The notes under the pieces were generated by a model, which saw only the letters and a program-made list of their open reading frames with translations, ran no database searches and was not told where the DNA came from. Positions 52,381-64,000 of a stretch of 64,000 nt of DNA are shown here, one piece after another. The stretch covers positions 8,421,303-8,485,302 of the forward strand of contig NC_087075.1 of NCBI RefSeq assembly GCF_026151205.1, given 5' to 3'. This DNA comes from Bolinopsis microptera. Lineage: Eukaryota; Ctenophora; Tentaculata; Lobata; Bolinopsidae. Each line of letters begins with the position of its first letter. Position 1 is the first letter of the stretch. The position numbers and the translations under genes are program-made.

Positions 52381-52623
52381 GAGCACTCAAGCATTAAATA
52401 TTCCTCGGTGCATGGTTGTTGGATGATGGCCATGAGATTGACTAGAGTTCTTTGGGCGGTGGAGATGCTTATTGTTGTCGCTCTTGGCCCTCATAATATG
52501 CATTATGTCGGACAAGCATTAAATACATTTGACCCAGTGCATGGTTGTTGGATGACGGCCATGTCATGGGATTGACTTTAGTTCATACGGCGGTGGAGAT
52601 GTTTATTGTTGTCGCTCTAAGCC
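52381..52623 (+). repeat. Tandem duplication, ~127-bp unit
   Basis: GTGCATGGTTGTTGGATGA, GGCGGTGGAGATG and TTATTGTTGTCGCTCT recur in order in 52381-52490 and 52505-52623. The second unit has a small insertion. No ORF. Confidence 0.8.
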
Positions 52624-53198
52624 TGGAAATGCTCGGCATTCTTTGTATTATTCCCACGTCATAGTATTATAATATCATGATCATAGACATGTTGATTGTT
52701 GGGAGATACTCAGTATTTCTAGCCCAAAGGAGCCGGAATATTATAAATGTGGAAAATGTAGGGAGGAAGAAAGGTTGATATCTTCCTCTTAAAACGTAAT
52801 CACTTCGGATGTAATTGAATATTATACAATAGATAAGGCTTTAATGACAGGTAAAATGGTATTAGAAGTTTGTGATAAGGAATTCTGAGAAATTGTAATC
52901 TTCGTATTACCAGTTTGACCGGTTTTTTTTTATAAAGATAAGATAACCGTGTCTAAGTTTTGTAATTTTTATGAAGGACATTACAAAAACTATACATTTG
53001 CTGTTGAGCATCTTTTAAGAAAATGGTATGAAATGTAGACTGTAGGTAAAATAAATACTCGGCCTCTTTACCAAATATTCTAGATTCACGGAAAAACCGA
53101 TAAATTCCTCTTAGCATGAACTAGACCACATCTCTTTAAAAACCCTCACTCAAATACTGCAACCTGACCAATACTCCACAACCTCCACATTCCACAAC

Positions 53199-53435
53199 CA
53201 CGTGACACACGCCCACCAATCAGCTCACCTCAAATACCTCTTATACCCCCAGAGACCAGACACTCAGTCGACATGGGAGGTCGAGTTTATAAACACCAGC
53301 CCATGTTATGACTCCATCCCTACTCAAACAATCCTTCTGTGCGTTCTATTGGGAGTATTGGCAATTCATTACTATTACAGGTATTATTCAAACCTACCTG
53401 GGATGTTTGTAAACAATCTTGAGTACCCGACCTGA
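53199..53435 (+). promoter_or_regulatory. Promoter-like module with a possible short hydrophobic frame
   Basis: CACGTGAC (53199-53206), CCAATCA (53216-53222) and TTATACC (53241 area) are followed by a frame (to 53435) with a hydrophobic stretch (TILLCVLLGVLAI) then YYYRYYSNLPG. Such a string recalls a membrane anchor like that of P450s, but no start codon is well placed and nothing follows, so no protein is claimed. Confidence 0.3.
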
Positions 53436-53929
53436 TTTTGAGGGGTCTTGTTACTGTGACGACCTGATAGATACGGACGGAATGGCATGTTGGTATTTTG
53501 CCTATACAGATGGAATGGCATGATGACCGTGATGGCGTGGGAAGATTAAAATGATCTAGTCGTTACTCTGCAAGGAAGCGAGAACGTTTATCACAATTTT
53601 CAAATTATGTTCCAAATTAACACCTTTTCCAAAGATTCAAATCACTTTGCAGATCACCAGGTAATTCTACTCAACGAATGACACATGGCACAGGTTAGTC
53701 AACCACAGATTTAAATTTTCAACACTTCTTCCATTCTACTCATCCCCCAGTCATGTTAGAGAGTTAGACCAATCACAAACCCACCTCCACCTCCCAAATG
53801 AGGTAGGTAATCATGCCATCTCCGAGTAATGAAACAACCACGAGGAGATCCGCACGGGCAATTATAACACCAGCTCCGACAGCGCGGGGAACCTATATTT
53901 TGTCATGACGTTATTGAGATCTGAATGTT

Positions 53930-53941
53930 GGTCACGTGACC
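53930..53941. promoter_or_regulatory. Palindromic GGTCACGTGACC
   Basis: A 12-bp perfect palindrome containing the GTCACGTGAC sequence known as a CLEAR/TFEB-type site in vertebrates. Context is non-coding. Confidence 0.45.
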
Positions 53942-54001
53942 AGTGTTTCTCATCACCACACTGAGGGACGAGTGTGTATGGTGAGAGAGGGTTGCTGCTC
54001 C

Positions 54002-54026
54002 ACTCTCTCTCTCTCTCTCTCTCTCT
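54002..54026 (+). repeat. (CT)n microsatellite
   Basis: About 12 copies of CT. TA-rich microsatellites follow at about 54118-54138 and 54262-54290. Confidence 0.9.
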
Positions 54027-54290
54027 AGAGCACCCCTTTGTATACACATATACCTAGGGACGCTCCTACACGTATATAATGAACAATCATCATGAAGGTC
54101 AAAGTTTCCCTGATTGACGTATATATATATATATATTTCATGGCTGGACTTCTACACAATAAAAGAAAGCGGTTGTGATTAGATCTTCGAAAGTCTTTGC
54201 ATCGTTTATTTACATCAATTCTCAAATTATTTGTTATATAGTAGTGTTGAAAGTATTAAAACTATATATATATATATAATATATATATTA

Positions 54291-57200
54291 TAATTCCCAT
54301 TGTGTAGGGTAGTGACGCAAGCAAATTACCTTCGTAACGACCGTATACACCGGTTCGATGTACGTGGTTTACAATAGCGTATGGGAGAATTGCTATTACA
54401 ATAACAGACTGTCTTAACCATCATTAGCCGGGTAGATTCCAGGAAAAGAGCTCGCCCTGTTCTTCCTGCTGTGGAGCAGGTATAATATTGTGATTATTAC
54501 TCAGCATTCCAATAAATTTAGGGAGGCGACGACTAGGGTTACGTGGTTCAGAGAAATCATTCACTCCGGAACATTTCAACAGTTAGTGTTACTTCAAAAA
54601 GCAATCTCTCGAGAGGTATTAGATTTTTAAACGTTACGAGAGCGCGGAAAGACCACGCCCGCCTCTGAAAAATATAAAATTTTACTCAAAGTCAGATTGT
54701 TACATGATGAACGTTTGAGAGCATGTGATGGTCGGCCAGGCCAAGGAAGCCGTAATATCTTTACCATGACATCAACAACACAACACACCAGAAGTTACAC
54801 TTCTCTCTACTTCTCTATAATCTGTAGTGTTAGAAAATAGGGGCCTGTTGTCATCTGATGCTCATCTGAACTGAAATCATGATGAAATTTACACCAATTT
54901 ACGTCGGTACGTGGCCTGAAATGCGATTAAATTTCATCTCCATTCCCGAGGAGCGAGGTGTGTGTGTTACCCTGTGTTTTCCGGGTGATGATCTTATTTT
55001 TCCCCTAATTTCATTTCATGAGGTCATGACGTCACTATGCTGTAACACAGACCAAACTAACCCTTAAGCTATTATTCCTACCAAGCTGTTGATTGATGAC
55101 TGATGAGGTCTCTCCTTGCAGGACCTGACATATTGACCCAACAACTTGGCAACATTCCAGAAATCATGCCAGACATATCCGGACCGTGCAACATAATGTC
55201 TGGGATGTGCAGCGCTGTATGTGATTGTGATTGCTACATTTTATCTATCAGATCTGAGCTGTTGACACGATTTAGACGTGGAACATAGATTAGAGTAACA
55301 ATTCTTATCGTGTGATAATCGTGTGATAAGGTTGGCTGGCGGACTGTCGCCTGATCCCGAATCAACACATGAAATAAAAACCGGGTGATCTCGATACTAT
55401 CGGCGTAAACAAAGGCGATATCCAGATAACCCCTAATTAGATTAGAGTTTCACTCCAGCTCACACGTGTTAATAGGGCAGTATTGAGGTTGGATTCCTGG
55501 GTTTCAGGGTTTGTATGAGGTTTCCTGGACTGGCAAGGCTTTCGATTTGCTACAGATATTACACGGTTTTGCGTTTCCTGTTGACATATCTTAACGGCCC
55601 ATGGGAATGGTTAATTCAATTTTCAATGGGATAAGATAAAATTGATAATCATAATCTTGTCTTAATGGTATCCATCCAAATATATTACAGAAGGTTCTCA
55701 ACAAAATGAGAAATGAAGTTACCTCTAGAGTCGAGGGAATGGTCAGTTAGTTAGAGGGAAAACTTTCCGCAAGAATGGTTTCACGTGCACATGCTCCAGG
55801 TTACCTCTTCCTGATGCAACTCCTGAAATAATAATTTTTAGTTATATCTTCGATATTTGAAGGTGTAAATCTGGGATTAAAAATGTGCCAATTTAATGAT
55901 ATCTTTGGTAATGGTCTGTTATATTTATTCCTAGCATGTTGTAACTCATTTCTGATCTAGTATCAACATATTACATTTTTTTAGTTTTAGCAACCTCTGA
56001 AAAAGACAAAATGTCAATAAGGATGAGAAAAGATGTAATGGATTCAGAATTAGGTCATCTATTTATGTGACGTCAATGAAGTGCAATGAATGTAAATGAC
56101 ATTGATGTTATGCAATGTTATGGCAATGTAATGAAGCTTATTTAATATTTAAATGCTACACCGGTAACCCTTTAACTGATGTATAAGTTAAGATTACCAA
56201 GGCCATGAAAGTTTATGTGAATGTAAAGGTGTGAAAGCCAGCAATTAAAACATCAATGGCCATTGGCCAAAAAATAAATGGCCAAATCAATTATTTACGA
56301 ACAAATCCCTTGCCCCCAATTAAAAACCATGGAGTGTGTTGATTGTTGATGATAATTAACCTTAATTAAAAAGCCTCGTAAAACACGTAAAATAAATATA
56401 AATAAATAACAAATAAATAATTGATAAAGAGAGTGAGAGAGGGGCGGCCCAAGATTAAGATATTGGATCTCACAGGCCATGATTTGCAATATCTTAAACT
56501 TGACTCATTATTACTTAACTACTTTATTTACTGTGGTGCTACTGTGGTGGGGAGTGTATGGATCTTAAAATAAAGTATTACATGGTCTGTTAGTTTTCAC
56601 TAAGTGTGAAATTCTAGCACCGTTAACCGTATGACCCTAGTCTTCCATGGGGCCGGGGCCATTGTCTAGAAAATAACAAAGGTTAGTAATTAAGGCCGGG
56701 AGCTAATTTTTAATATTAACTTTTTATCAGCAGTTGTAGAAAGATAGTTTAAGGAACGAAAGGAAATGGTAGACCATCATTAGCTTTAATTTTATATGGT
56801 AAATTTAAGTTTGTGTATTTAATTGGACAATAACCTGAGAACAATCACTGATATTATCATCGATGGTCTTCAAAGGACTTTTATGGTCGATCTGGCGCCA
56901 ACACGGCGGATACAATTAGTGTTTCTACAGTGCAGTTGTTAAGATATTCTTCTTTAAACTTCCCAAAAGTTCAATATTGAACAAATTCTGGGTCACATTG
57001 TACAAGCTAAAATGATCAAATCCGACCATAAATATAATATCTAGCTTAGACCCCTCTCTTGCAACTGTAAACATTTTGCCGGTTCTACCTCACTCTGAAT
57101 ATTATTATTCATAAACTTGTCTCCTGCCTATAGATCGGAAGAGTTATATCATAATACAATTATAAAATGCTCATAGCAATGGTTTGTCATATGCTCACAT

Positions 57201-57583
57201 TTTACACACACAAGCTGGTAACTACTAACAGCTAAGTACAAATCTAAAAGCTCATGTGGCTATACGATTACTGAGTACATAACGGTTGTTGATTACACTG
57301 GCAGTCTCAAGCTCTGGCCAGAGTCCAGTAATCCCAGCAATGTCTGGCATGTGTCCAACTCTGCACGTGTTTGGGTCCAGCCATGATGTATTAGATAGTG
57401 GTTGCCGGTTGCACGTGCCGGGCAGGGACCCGAATGGCAGATGATTGCTGAGTAATACGCACTGATTATCGAATGAGGTAATCGAGCATCATGCACTGTA
57501 CAATCTACATTTCTAGATCACATCAACCGTCAATTCGTCCGATTCTGAGCATTCTTTCACTGCTAAATTTGTAGCTTAAGTAT
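54291..57583. other. No gene seen
   Basis: AT-rich unique sequence. Short frames at 54879-55067 and 55103-55288 (+) have no motif and no splicing support. Confidence 0.3.
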
Positions 57584-57663
57584 TCAGAGCCAAGTAACAG
57601 TGGCTATGGAATGCTTGACTCAGAGCCAAGTAGCTTAACAACTGCTCTGGAATGCTTGGCTCG
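57584..57663 (+). repeat. Short direct duplication
   Basis: CAGAGCCAAGTA...GGAATGCTTG occurs at 57584 and again at 57621 with a few changes. Confidence 0.7.
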
Positions 57664-58039
57664 TGCCCCCTGACACAGACGCCTATAAAATTTATCAAAT
57701 GCTAAGTGAAATCATTAATTGTATTACGTAGAACATAGACTGAGATAATTCTTATCAAAAGCCTTTAAAAATCGCAACCTACAGTGAAACTTCAACCTCA
57801 AATAGCCTTTAAGAATGATTACTTCCGGTAGAACTTGAACTTCAAACTCCGACCAGTTTTTACATATCGAAACACTTCCGAGAATAACTTTTTCAGATAA
57901 AATATACTAAATGTATCCATATTGTCGCCAAAAATAAAATAACCGCACCGGTCTGATTGTAATCTGGTCTAGGCTAGCTCGTTTGGAGGTCGGTATTGAA
58001 CGGTATAATAATGAACTCTACATATTATGAGTATTAAAA

Positions 58040-58378
58040 GCGTCTACCATCCACGACATTCCAAAATTTGAAGGAGTGGCACTTAATCATAACCTCTCAC
58101 GATCACTCTCGATCTACAGACTTAAACGTTACGATAGGTAAACTGTTTGGAAGATGTTTCTCAACCTTCCCATATGTTCTGATAGGTCAGCTCAAAATAA
58201 ACTCTGATGTCGGAGCTGATCAGAACCTATGGGAAAGTTGCGCAACATCTTCCAAACAGTTTAACTATCTTGCAGTTTATATCTCACTATTCACTATCTA
58301 AATTGAGATTGATGGTACTAGAGCAGAGGTTATGATTAATTGCCACTCCTTCAAATATAGGATCGTCATAGATGGTAG
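58040..58378. repeat. ~340-bp foldback (MITE or long hairpin)
   Basis: The left arm (about 58040-58200) and right arm (about 58215-58378) are inverted copies: CTACCATC, TTTGAAGGAGTGGCA, ATCATAACCTCT, AACTGTTTGGAAGATGTT and TAGGTT/CAGCTC blocks pair in order around a short AT-rich centre near 58195. Arms pair over most of their length with mismatches. A MITE is most likely. Open frames here are incidental. Confidence 0.8.
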
Positions 58379-58795
58379 GATTGCTCCACTTCTCTCCGCC
58401 CACACAGAGGGTGCTGCAACTGCAAGATTCTCTGGCATTTTGCCCTACCTTGATTTTAAAAGTTTGCAGAAGCCTGCTGCAACTGGCTCCTCAGGTTGAA
58501 CTCTGCAGACTGCAATCATGTATTAGATTTGACATAAACGCCAACATCAAAAACGTCAAATTTAGCGACTTTTAAATCAAAGTTTGGCGGCAGAACCCTT
58601 CGCAGGTAAGTTACTAAATTAGGCTGTCAACCGGCTTGATATTGTACATTTACCAAAATGTTTGATTAAAAATCAACTCTTGGTTCCATGATTAAGACTC
58701 GATCGAATGTACAGGAACAGTGTTCTCTGTACTATTTAGAGTAAAACTTTCTTCACTAAAAAATCCAATCTCACAATTTATGTTATTACTTTTGT

Positions 58796-58990
58796 TTGAG
58801 TAGCTCGCCACTTTCCGTGAATAATGGTAGAAGTTAGTGCCTTTTGGCAACCGTTTATGATCTCTCAGCTAGTTTGGGGGCAACTTTTCCGGTCTAGACT
58901 CAAATTCACGATTTACGTTATTACTTTTGCCCTTTGAGTGCCAGTTTCAATATGGAATAATGGACGTCGAGAAAATGAGCCAAGATGTGA
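58796..58990 (+). repeat. Dispersed repeat, copy 1
   Basis: Begins TTTGAGTAGCTCGCCA, then AATGGTAGAAGTTnGTGCC and CCGGTCTAGACTCAAAT; the same order recurs at 60475-60690 with small differences. Confidence 0.85.
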
Positions 58991-60474
58991 CACAAATGTC
59001 AAAACATCGTAAACGTCAAATACAGCAATTTCTTTTTGATTAAATTTTGGCAGCCGAGTTTCGACAAAACCAGCCGCGAATAAGTTGCTGAATTAGACTA
59101 GATCAGCTTGACAGTTTACATTTACCAAAATCATCTCTTCTACTCCCAATCTTTATAAATGTGTTTAACTTGGCTCCCATAACGACTCGAGCAATATTCA
59201 ATTTTTCTTTGGCCCACAAAAAAGCCAGAAATTTTACATATTAACCGAAGAATTGTGGCTGACCTTCGAACATATCAAAGGAAATACTTTAAATATTTGT
59301 TAAGTGGGTATGATGAAGTCAGAGGAGGTACCAATGGACTCAGCCCTTTATTTTAAAGTAAATACTTATGACTTCGTGGGCAGTCTGACCGTCATACCAC
59401 CGTCACCCAGAATTAGTCGGTTAAATTTAACATTTTAACCGAAATAAAGGCCTTCATTGTTCACATTGTTCTTCTTCTTGGACGGCCGTGATGTAAGTTG
59501 CAGTTTAGAGTCTCAGACAAGTGGTTACAAAATTAGTTAATCGCTACACCTCCCCAAAGAGGATATAATAGCAAAAATCTTTTAGTTTCTGAGAACCAAT
59601 AATTAGATTGGTAGCTATTTTACCTCTTAAATAATACAGAACCAAATACCAATAGTCCGTACTGATCTCATAGGATTCTCAATATTACAGTTTGGAGAAA
59701 CAACAGATCTGTATTTCCTTACCATACTTCCGGAGAGGACAACATTACAACATACGATTGATAAATTCTCCGGTTAACATCATTTCAGGTGGCCCGGACA
59801 GCTCTTCTGACCCCTTCAGGGTTGTTAGGATGAGTGGACTGTAGTGAGTGCTCTACGTCATGAGTAGTACTGAGCCCAGCCCCCAGCACTTCGAATTATT
59901 CAGAATCTCGACCATTATGTTGCATATTCAGTATGCTAAACACTAATATTCCTAATCATTATCCAGAAGTATCTCGTACACAAGCTCACTTATTCAGAAA
60001 ACAGCTCTCGTAGATCCACATGACACGCTGGTAGACGACAGACTTGTGGACCTACATCACACACTGTTATGGTGTTTAGGGGGTCCAGTGTTTACTGTTT
60101 TCTGGGGAACTACACATGGTGTGCAGGACTAGGGATAGCAGCCGCAAGAATGGGGAGGCAATGCTCAATGATCTGTCAACATGTGACAAACTATACAGGA
60201 TACCCCAAATACGAAGATGACGCCACCGCTGATGACATTGTGAGCAGTTACTCAAAACAGACAGCTGAGCCAAAATTCGCGGGAAAGTTTAGTAGGAGAG
60301 GGGAGGGGCATAACATGATGCAGAATTATGCAGAATTATGCCGGGTGTACCCTTATAAATGGGTTTTAAAATTAAAAGTTTCATATTTTATTGGTTAAGT
60401 GTCTCTGATTACGCGGCCAAAGTCCCATGGTATATGTATACCACCACAATGTTTGGGTTGTGGTCCTAAACCTT
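58991..60474. other. No gene supported
   Basis: An open frame at 60069-60398 (+, 109 codons) has an ordinary composition (AARMGRQCSMICQHV...) but I recognise no family and see no splice partner, so it stays unassigned. Confidence 0.3.
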
Positions 60475-60690
60475 AGTTTGAGTAGCTCGCCAGTTTCCGT
60501 AAAGAATGGTAGAAGTTGGTGCCTTTTGGCGACCGTTTATGTTCCCTCAGCTATTTGGGGGCAATTTTCTCCGGTCTAGACTCAAATTTTCAGGAGTTAT
60601 GTACTTTTAGTTTTGGATTTTGGGAATTGGGTGCCAATCTCTATATATGGGATAATGCGTCGAAGAAATGAGCTAACAGATTTAAGCGAA
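60475..60690 (+). repeat. Dispersed repeat, copy 2
   Basis: Second copy of the 58796-58990 sequence, 1.68 kb downstream in the same orientation. Confidence 0.85.
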
Positions 60691-63600
60691 CAGAAAATAC
60701 AAAATCTCCTTCTTTTAGGCACTGTTAAGATCCACAGTGAATCATGACATATAACCTTGCTTCAACGTACACTTTACGTAAATTATGTGCGGGAAATATG
60801 AAATATTTATGCGTATATTCCCAAATAAGGAAGCAAGAGTCCGTGCATTCCAAGGGATAAATTCTAGTTGTTGACAAGTCATGCTGCATTTGCAGGATGC
60901 AAAGAATCGAGTGCTCAAGTATAAGTGTATGTTCTGGTGTTCTTTAGTTATACTGGACATGTAATACACACTTGCAACACTAAATGTAACTCATAGTTAC
61001 TGAGTACACATTCTTAAATGCGACATGTCCATGGATTTTAGAGAGATGAGGCCTGCCATGGAGATATGGCAGCAACACTGCACATAGCATGACGTCAGGT
61101 TCTGCTGAACTGTCTAGAGCTAGACCAATTACGAACTTAAGAGATAATTTGAGCTTTTGGTAGCGTGAAGCCCCTCCCTCCTCGTGTTGGTTTGCTTTAA
61201 CACCTAAAATGTCTTCTTGTCATCGGGAGAGAAATAAATTAAACACCGAGATTCTCAGAACATTTAGAAATTCTCTTATTCTAAGATCAAAGAAAGATGA
61301 GTTTGTCTCCAATCAATCGCCGTGGTAAACAAGGTTTCCGTAAGTTTCAAAATAAAGATGATGCGATGATTCTCCCTGTTCCCTCAGGCTACCCAAATGA
61401 GATTGATGATGATCGCATCTCTGATGTTATCCTATTGTGATCTGCCATAAGTCGGAAATTTGATTTCTGTAATGCTGGCAGAGTTCCAAATTGAACTGAT
61501 ATGATGACTCAACCCAAGTTTAACAACATACCTCAAGTCTCAACTTCTGAACTCTGGCTGATACCCTATAAATGCTGGCAGACATGGCTTTATGTAATCT
61601 TATTATCATGAAATCAATATCATTAAATTTAATACTTTTAAGCCAAATTACGTTTCCCAGATACATCAACAACGGAATTCGGAAAAAATGTAAATATTTT
61701 TCCTCTGCACTGGTACCTCTTCTACCGGTCGACTAACGTCAACTTCTCTCTTTTTCTTACAGCCCGACCTTGACAACGCTAGTTTAACCTGGGTAAATAG
61801 TTACGGGATCCGAGCCAAAGTAATCTCACTTGTCATGCATTATCTGCCGATCAATCATTGTCATAGTGGTCACGTTATTGCGGATAAGTTAAAATTGAAA
61901 CTCTCAGTGCGTACGATGACATCAGTCTTACATGCTATAAAGTGTTCAGGCGATAAGGTTTGAAAATTCTTAAATATTCGGGGGGAAAGCTAAAATTTGT
62001 GGACTATCATGTGCCCTGGAGATAAAATTAAAACGGTGCCAAATAAAATGCTATTGTTAAAATTTTCCTAATTTTATCAGGAAAGAGTCTGAAATCTGTC
62101 CTGGAGAATCAAAACCAAAACTTGGTCTACTGATGAATGCCCATCTTCGGAGTTTAATACTTTAATACACATAAGTCTTAACGGAAATGATTGGTTTTAC
62201 ACTTGAACTGTGTTTTAGTCCAAATCTTATCTTACATTTTAAAATTTAAAACCATATAAATCATAACTCGAAAACCGATCACTGCACCTTAATAGAACAC
62301 GATCTTCTTACGAGGAATTAATTCTTCAACTGATGTCCTTTATGGTTACCTTTTTACCTCAATTCACCACGTCTGGACGTCCGGGTCGACCGGTCAACAA
62401 GCATCAAAACCATACCGCATATTTCACATATTTCACATAGTTAGCAAGTCTATAAAACCTGAATACCACGATGACATAACATCTATTTCTAACCGCCCCT
62501 CCCCCACTTTCCACCTACGATATTCGGCAGGTTATATATACTCCCAGGGGGTCTTGGCAAACTATCAAGTTCCCCACATTACTTACAATCATCTCTCCGT
62601 CACATGACATCTCACAGCATATTATAAGTGATCTCTTACGTAACGGCCTTGAGACGTATGACTGACGAGAATAGTGATGTCGGTGTTGTCATGGTGATCA
62701 AATATTAGGTCAAATTCTTTTAACAACAAGTTATTTGTCTTGTTCGATCACCATGCCAAATAGTTTGGCAGTTGAGAATGTTCTATTGACTTATTAAAAA
62801 TTACCAGTAACATTGAATGGGAGACTCGCTTTGTGAGTGTATCCAACGTGAAAAAGTGTCATTGTACTCTCAGAGCAGCTATTGTGTGGATAATAAGCAT
62901 CAATGGTTGATTTCTCACGGGCTGTTTAACGATGATATGTATTCGAAACTGGTGATTGCGTGCATGCGATGAAGTCAGTGTAAAAATACAAACTGGACAT
63001 CTTCCAGGATGGAGCCAGGCCTGCTTGTCATTGGAGCTGACCACGTGATAGAGCTATGTTATTTTGTGCATTGTCATAACTACTAACGATAAACTGTAAC
63101 CGACCGAGACCGACCTGGATCATTACGAATATCCTTATCAAATTATTCAGATAGCTACTCATGCGCCCTCCTGACAGGCGTGAATTTTTCCCAATTTTCC
63201 CAGAAGAAACTTTTAACCAATAACATGACTTCCTCGAACCCCTAAATGGTATAAAGTTGAACTAAACCCAATATAAATATATTTATTTGGCTTATGGAAC
63301 CACCTGGAGTACAGAACCACACCACTTTATTATATGATATTCATACATTGGCACACTGCCGAACTAATTTCAGCCCTTCAACTCTTTACTTCGATATATA
63401 TAAATTAAGAGCTTTCTAGGTTATACCACGGTGGTTACTAGGCTAGGTCAATTTATAGTTATAAAGCACATCTTTGGTCAAGCTCATCTAACCAACAGGT
63501 GAGATCACATGCGATGATCTCGACGGTCACAGAGCTTTTTTTCTTGATCACGTGACATGTTTTAGCCAATGAGTGCGGGTTGTCACCCATTGCAGCAGGT

Positions 63601-64000
63601 GCAAGCTCTGAAGTATAATAGTAGAGATGGCTCCAAGCCAACAATCAAGAACTTGCACCAGTAATCATTTTCATGGTTAATAACAGTCGGCTGCATCGGA
63701 ATATTTTGACGAAGAATTTCACCATATTACGCCGGCAATAACAAGAATTCTTAGACATTTTTCGATAAAATTAGCCTGCTTTTCCGTTCGTCTGGTTAAT
63801 AACGAGCTAAATATGTAAAAATTTCATAACCGTTTCTTGTATCAGGTATTTAGGCATATTATCATATTATGATTATGCTACTTCTAGACACAGCGCAGTA
63901 AAGAATGGCTAAATATATCCATTTCCAGGTGGGCGGTATAAATCAAACTGATTGTAGGGAGAAAACAACTGTTCTTCCCAGAAAGAGAGTTCATAATTCA
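60691..64000. other. No gene supported; regulatory-like boxes at the right end
   Basis: A strong pyrimidine tract ending TTACAG at about 61762 is followed by ~30 nt and a GTAAAT donor, which could be a micro-exon but is isolated. Near the end, CACGTGAC (63549-63556), GCCAATGA (63564 area) and TATAATA (63613 area) form another promoter-like cluster, and CACGTGAT occurs at 63042. Confidence 0.3.

Noticed and set aside
53202-53435. N-terminal exon of a cytochrome P450
   Set aside because: Only a hydrophobic stretch and NLPG are suggestive; there is no suitable start codon and no further P450 motif downstream.

Overview
The window is nuclear DNA of an animal, most likely an invertebrate. This rests on spliced genes with GT..AG introns whose phases match, an intronless rhodopsin-type GPCR, a Golgi-type carbohydrate sulfotransferase, a PARP-like gene, and many metazoan transposons (two LINE types, a Penelope-like element, MULE/FLYWCH and mariner-like remnants). 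Base composition is AT-rich with scattered GC-rich hairpins. I cannot name the phylum; a cnidarian or lophotrochozoan would fit. Nothing suggests bacterial DNA.

Layout. 0-6.3 kb: decayed LINEs, including one LINE inserted into another with an 11-bp target-site duplication. 6.9-11.5 kb: a Penelope-like element (RT plus C-terminal GIY-YIG) split by a ~2-kb array of a spaced 19-bp motif. 12.2-17.2 kb: miniature DNA transposons, foldbacks and duplications. 18.9-19.9 kb: the GPCR gene. 20.5-24.5 kb: a satellite of 11 units of ~366 bp. 24.9-35.55 kb: a seven-exon minus-strand gene of about 496 codons that I do not recognise; its largest intron holds, on the opposite strand, a two-exon PARP-like gene (27.2-28.55 kb) and an intronless sulfotransferase gene (28.9-30.2 kb), and another intron holds a MULE whose end abuts a splice acceptor. 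36.4-38.4 kb: a second spaced-motif array with a different motif but similar geometry. 38.5-43.2 kb: minisatellites, a ~3.2-kb purine-rich tract with long internal duplications, and a degenerate copy of exon 1 of the seven-exon gene. 43.95-44.6 kb: an unrecognised ORF with hydrophobic segments. 45-64 kb: no gene I can support, but several CACGTGAC boxes, some with CCAAT and TATA-like boxes, plus local duplications and a ~340-bp foldback.

The real genes (GPCR, seven-exon gene, PARP-like, sulfotransferase) do not form a visible pathway; two of them are simply nested within the third. The most unusual feature is the pair of ~2-kb arrays in which a short motif recurs about every 150 bp between largely unrelated spacers and changes orientation part-way through. 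I know of no described element with exactly this layout, but non-autonomous transposons with subterminal binding-site arrays, or decayed satellites, are the sober alternatives. All calls come from reading by eye; no database search was run.
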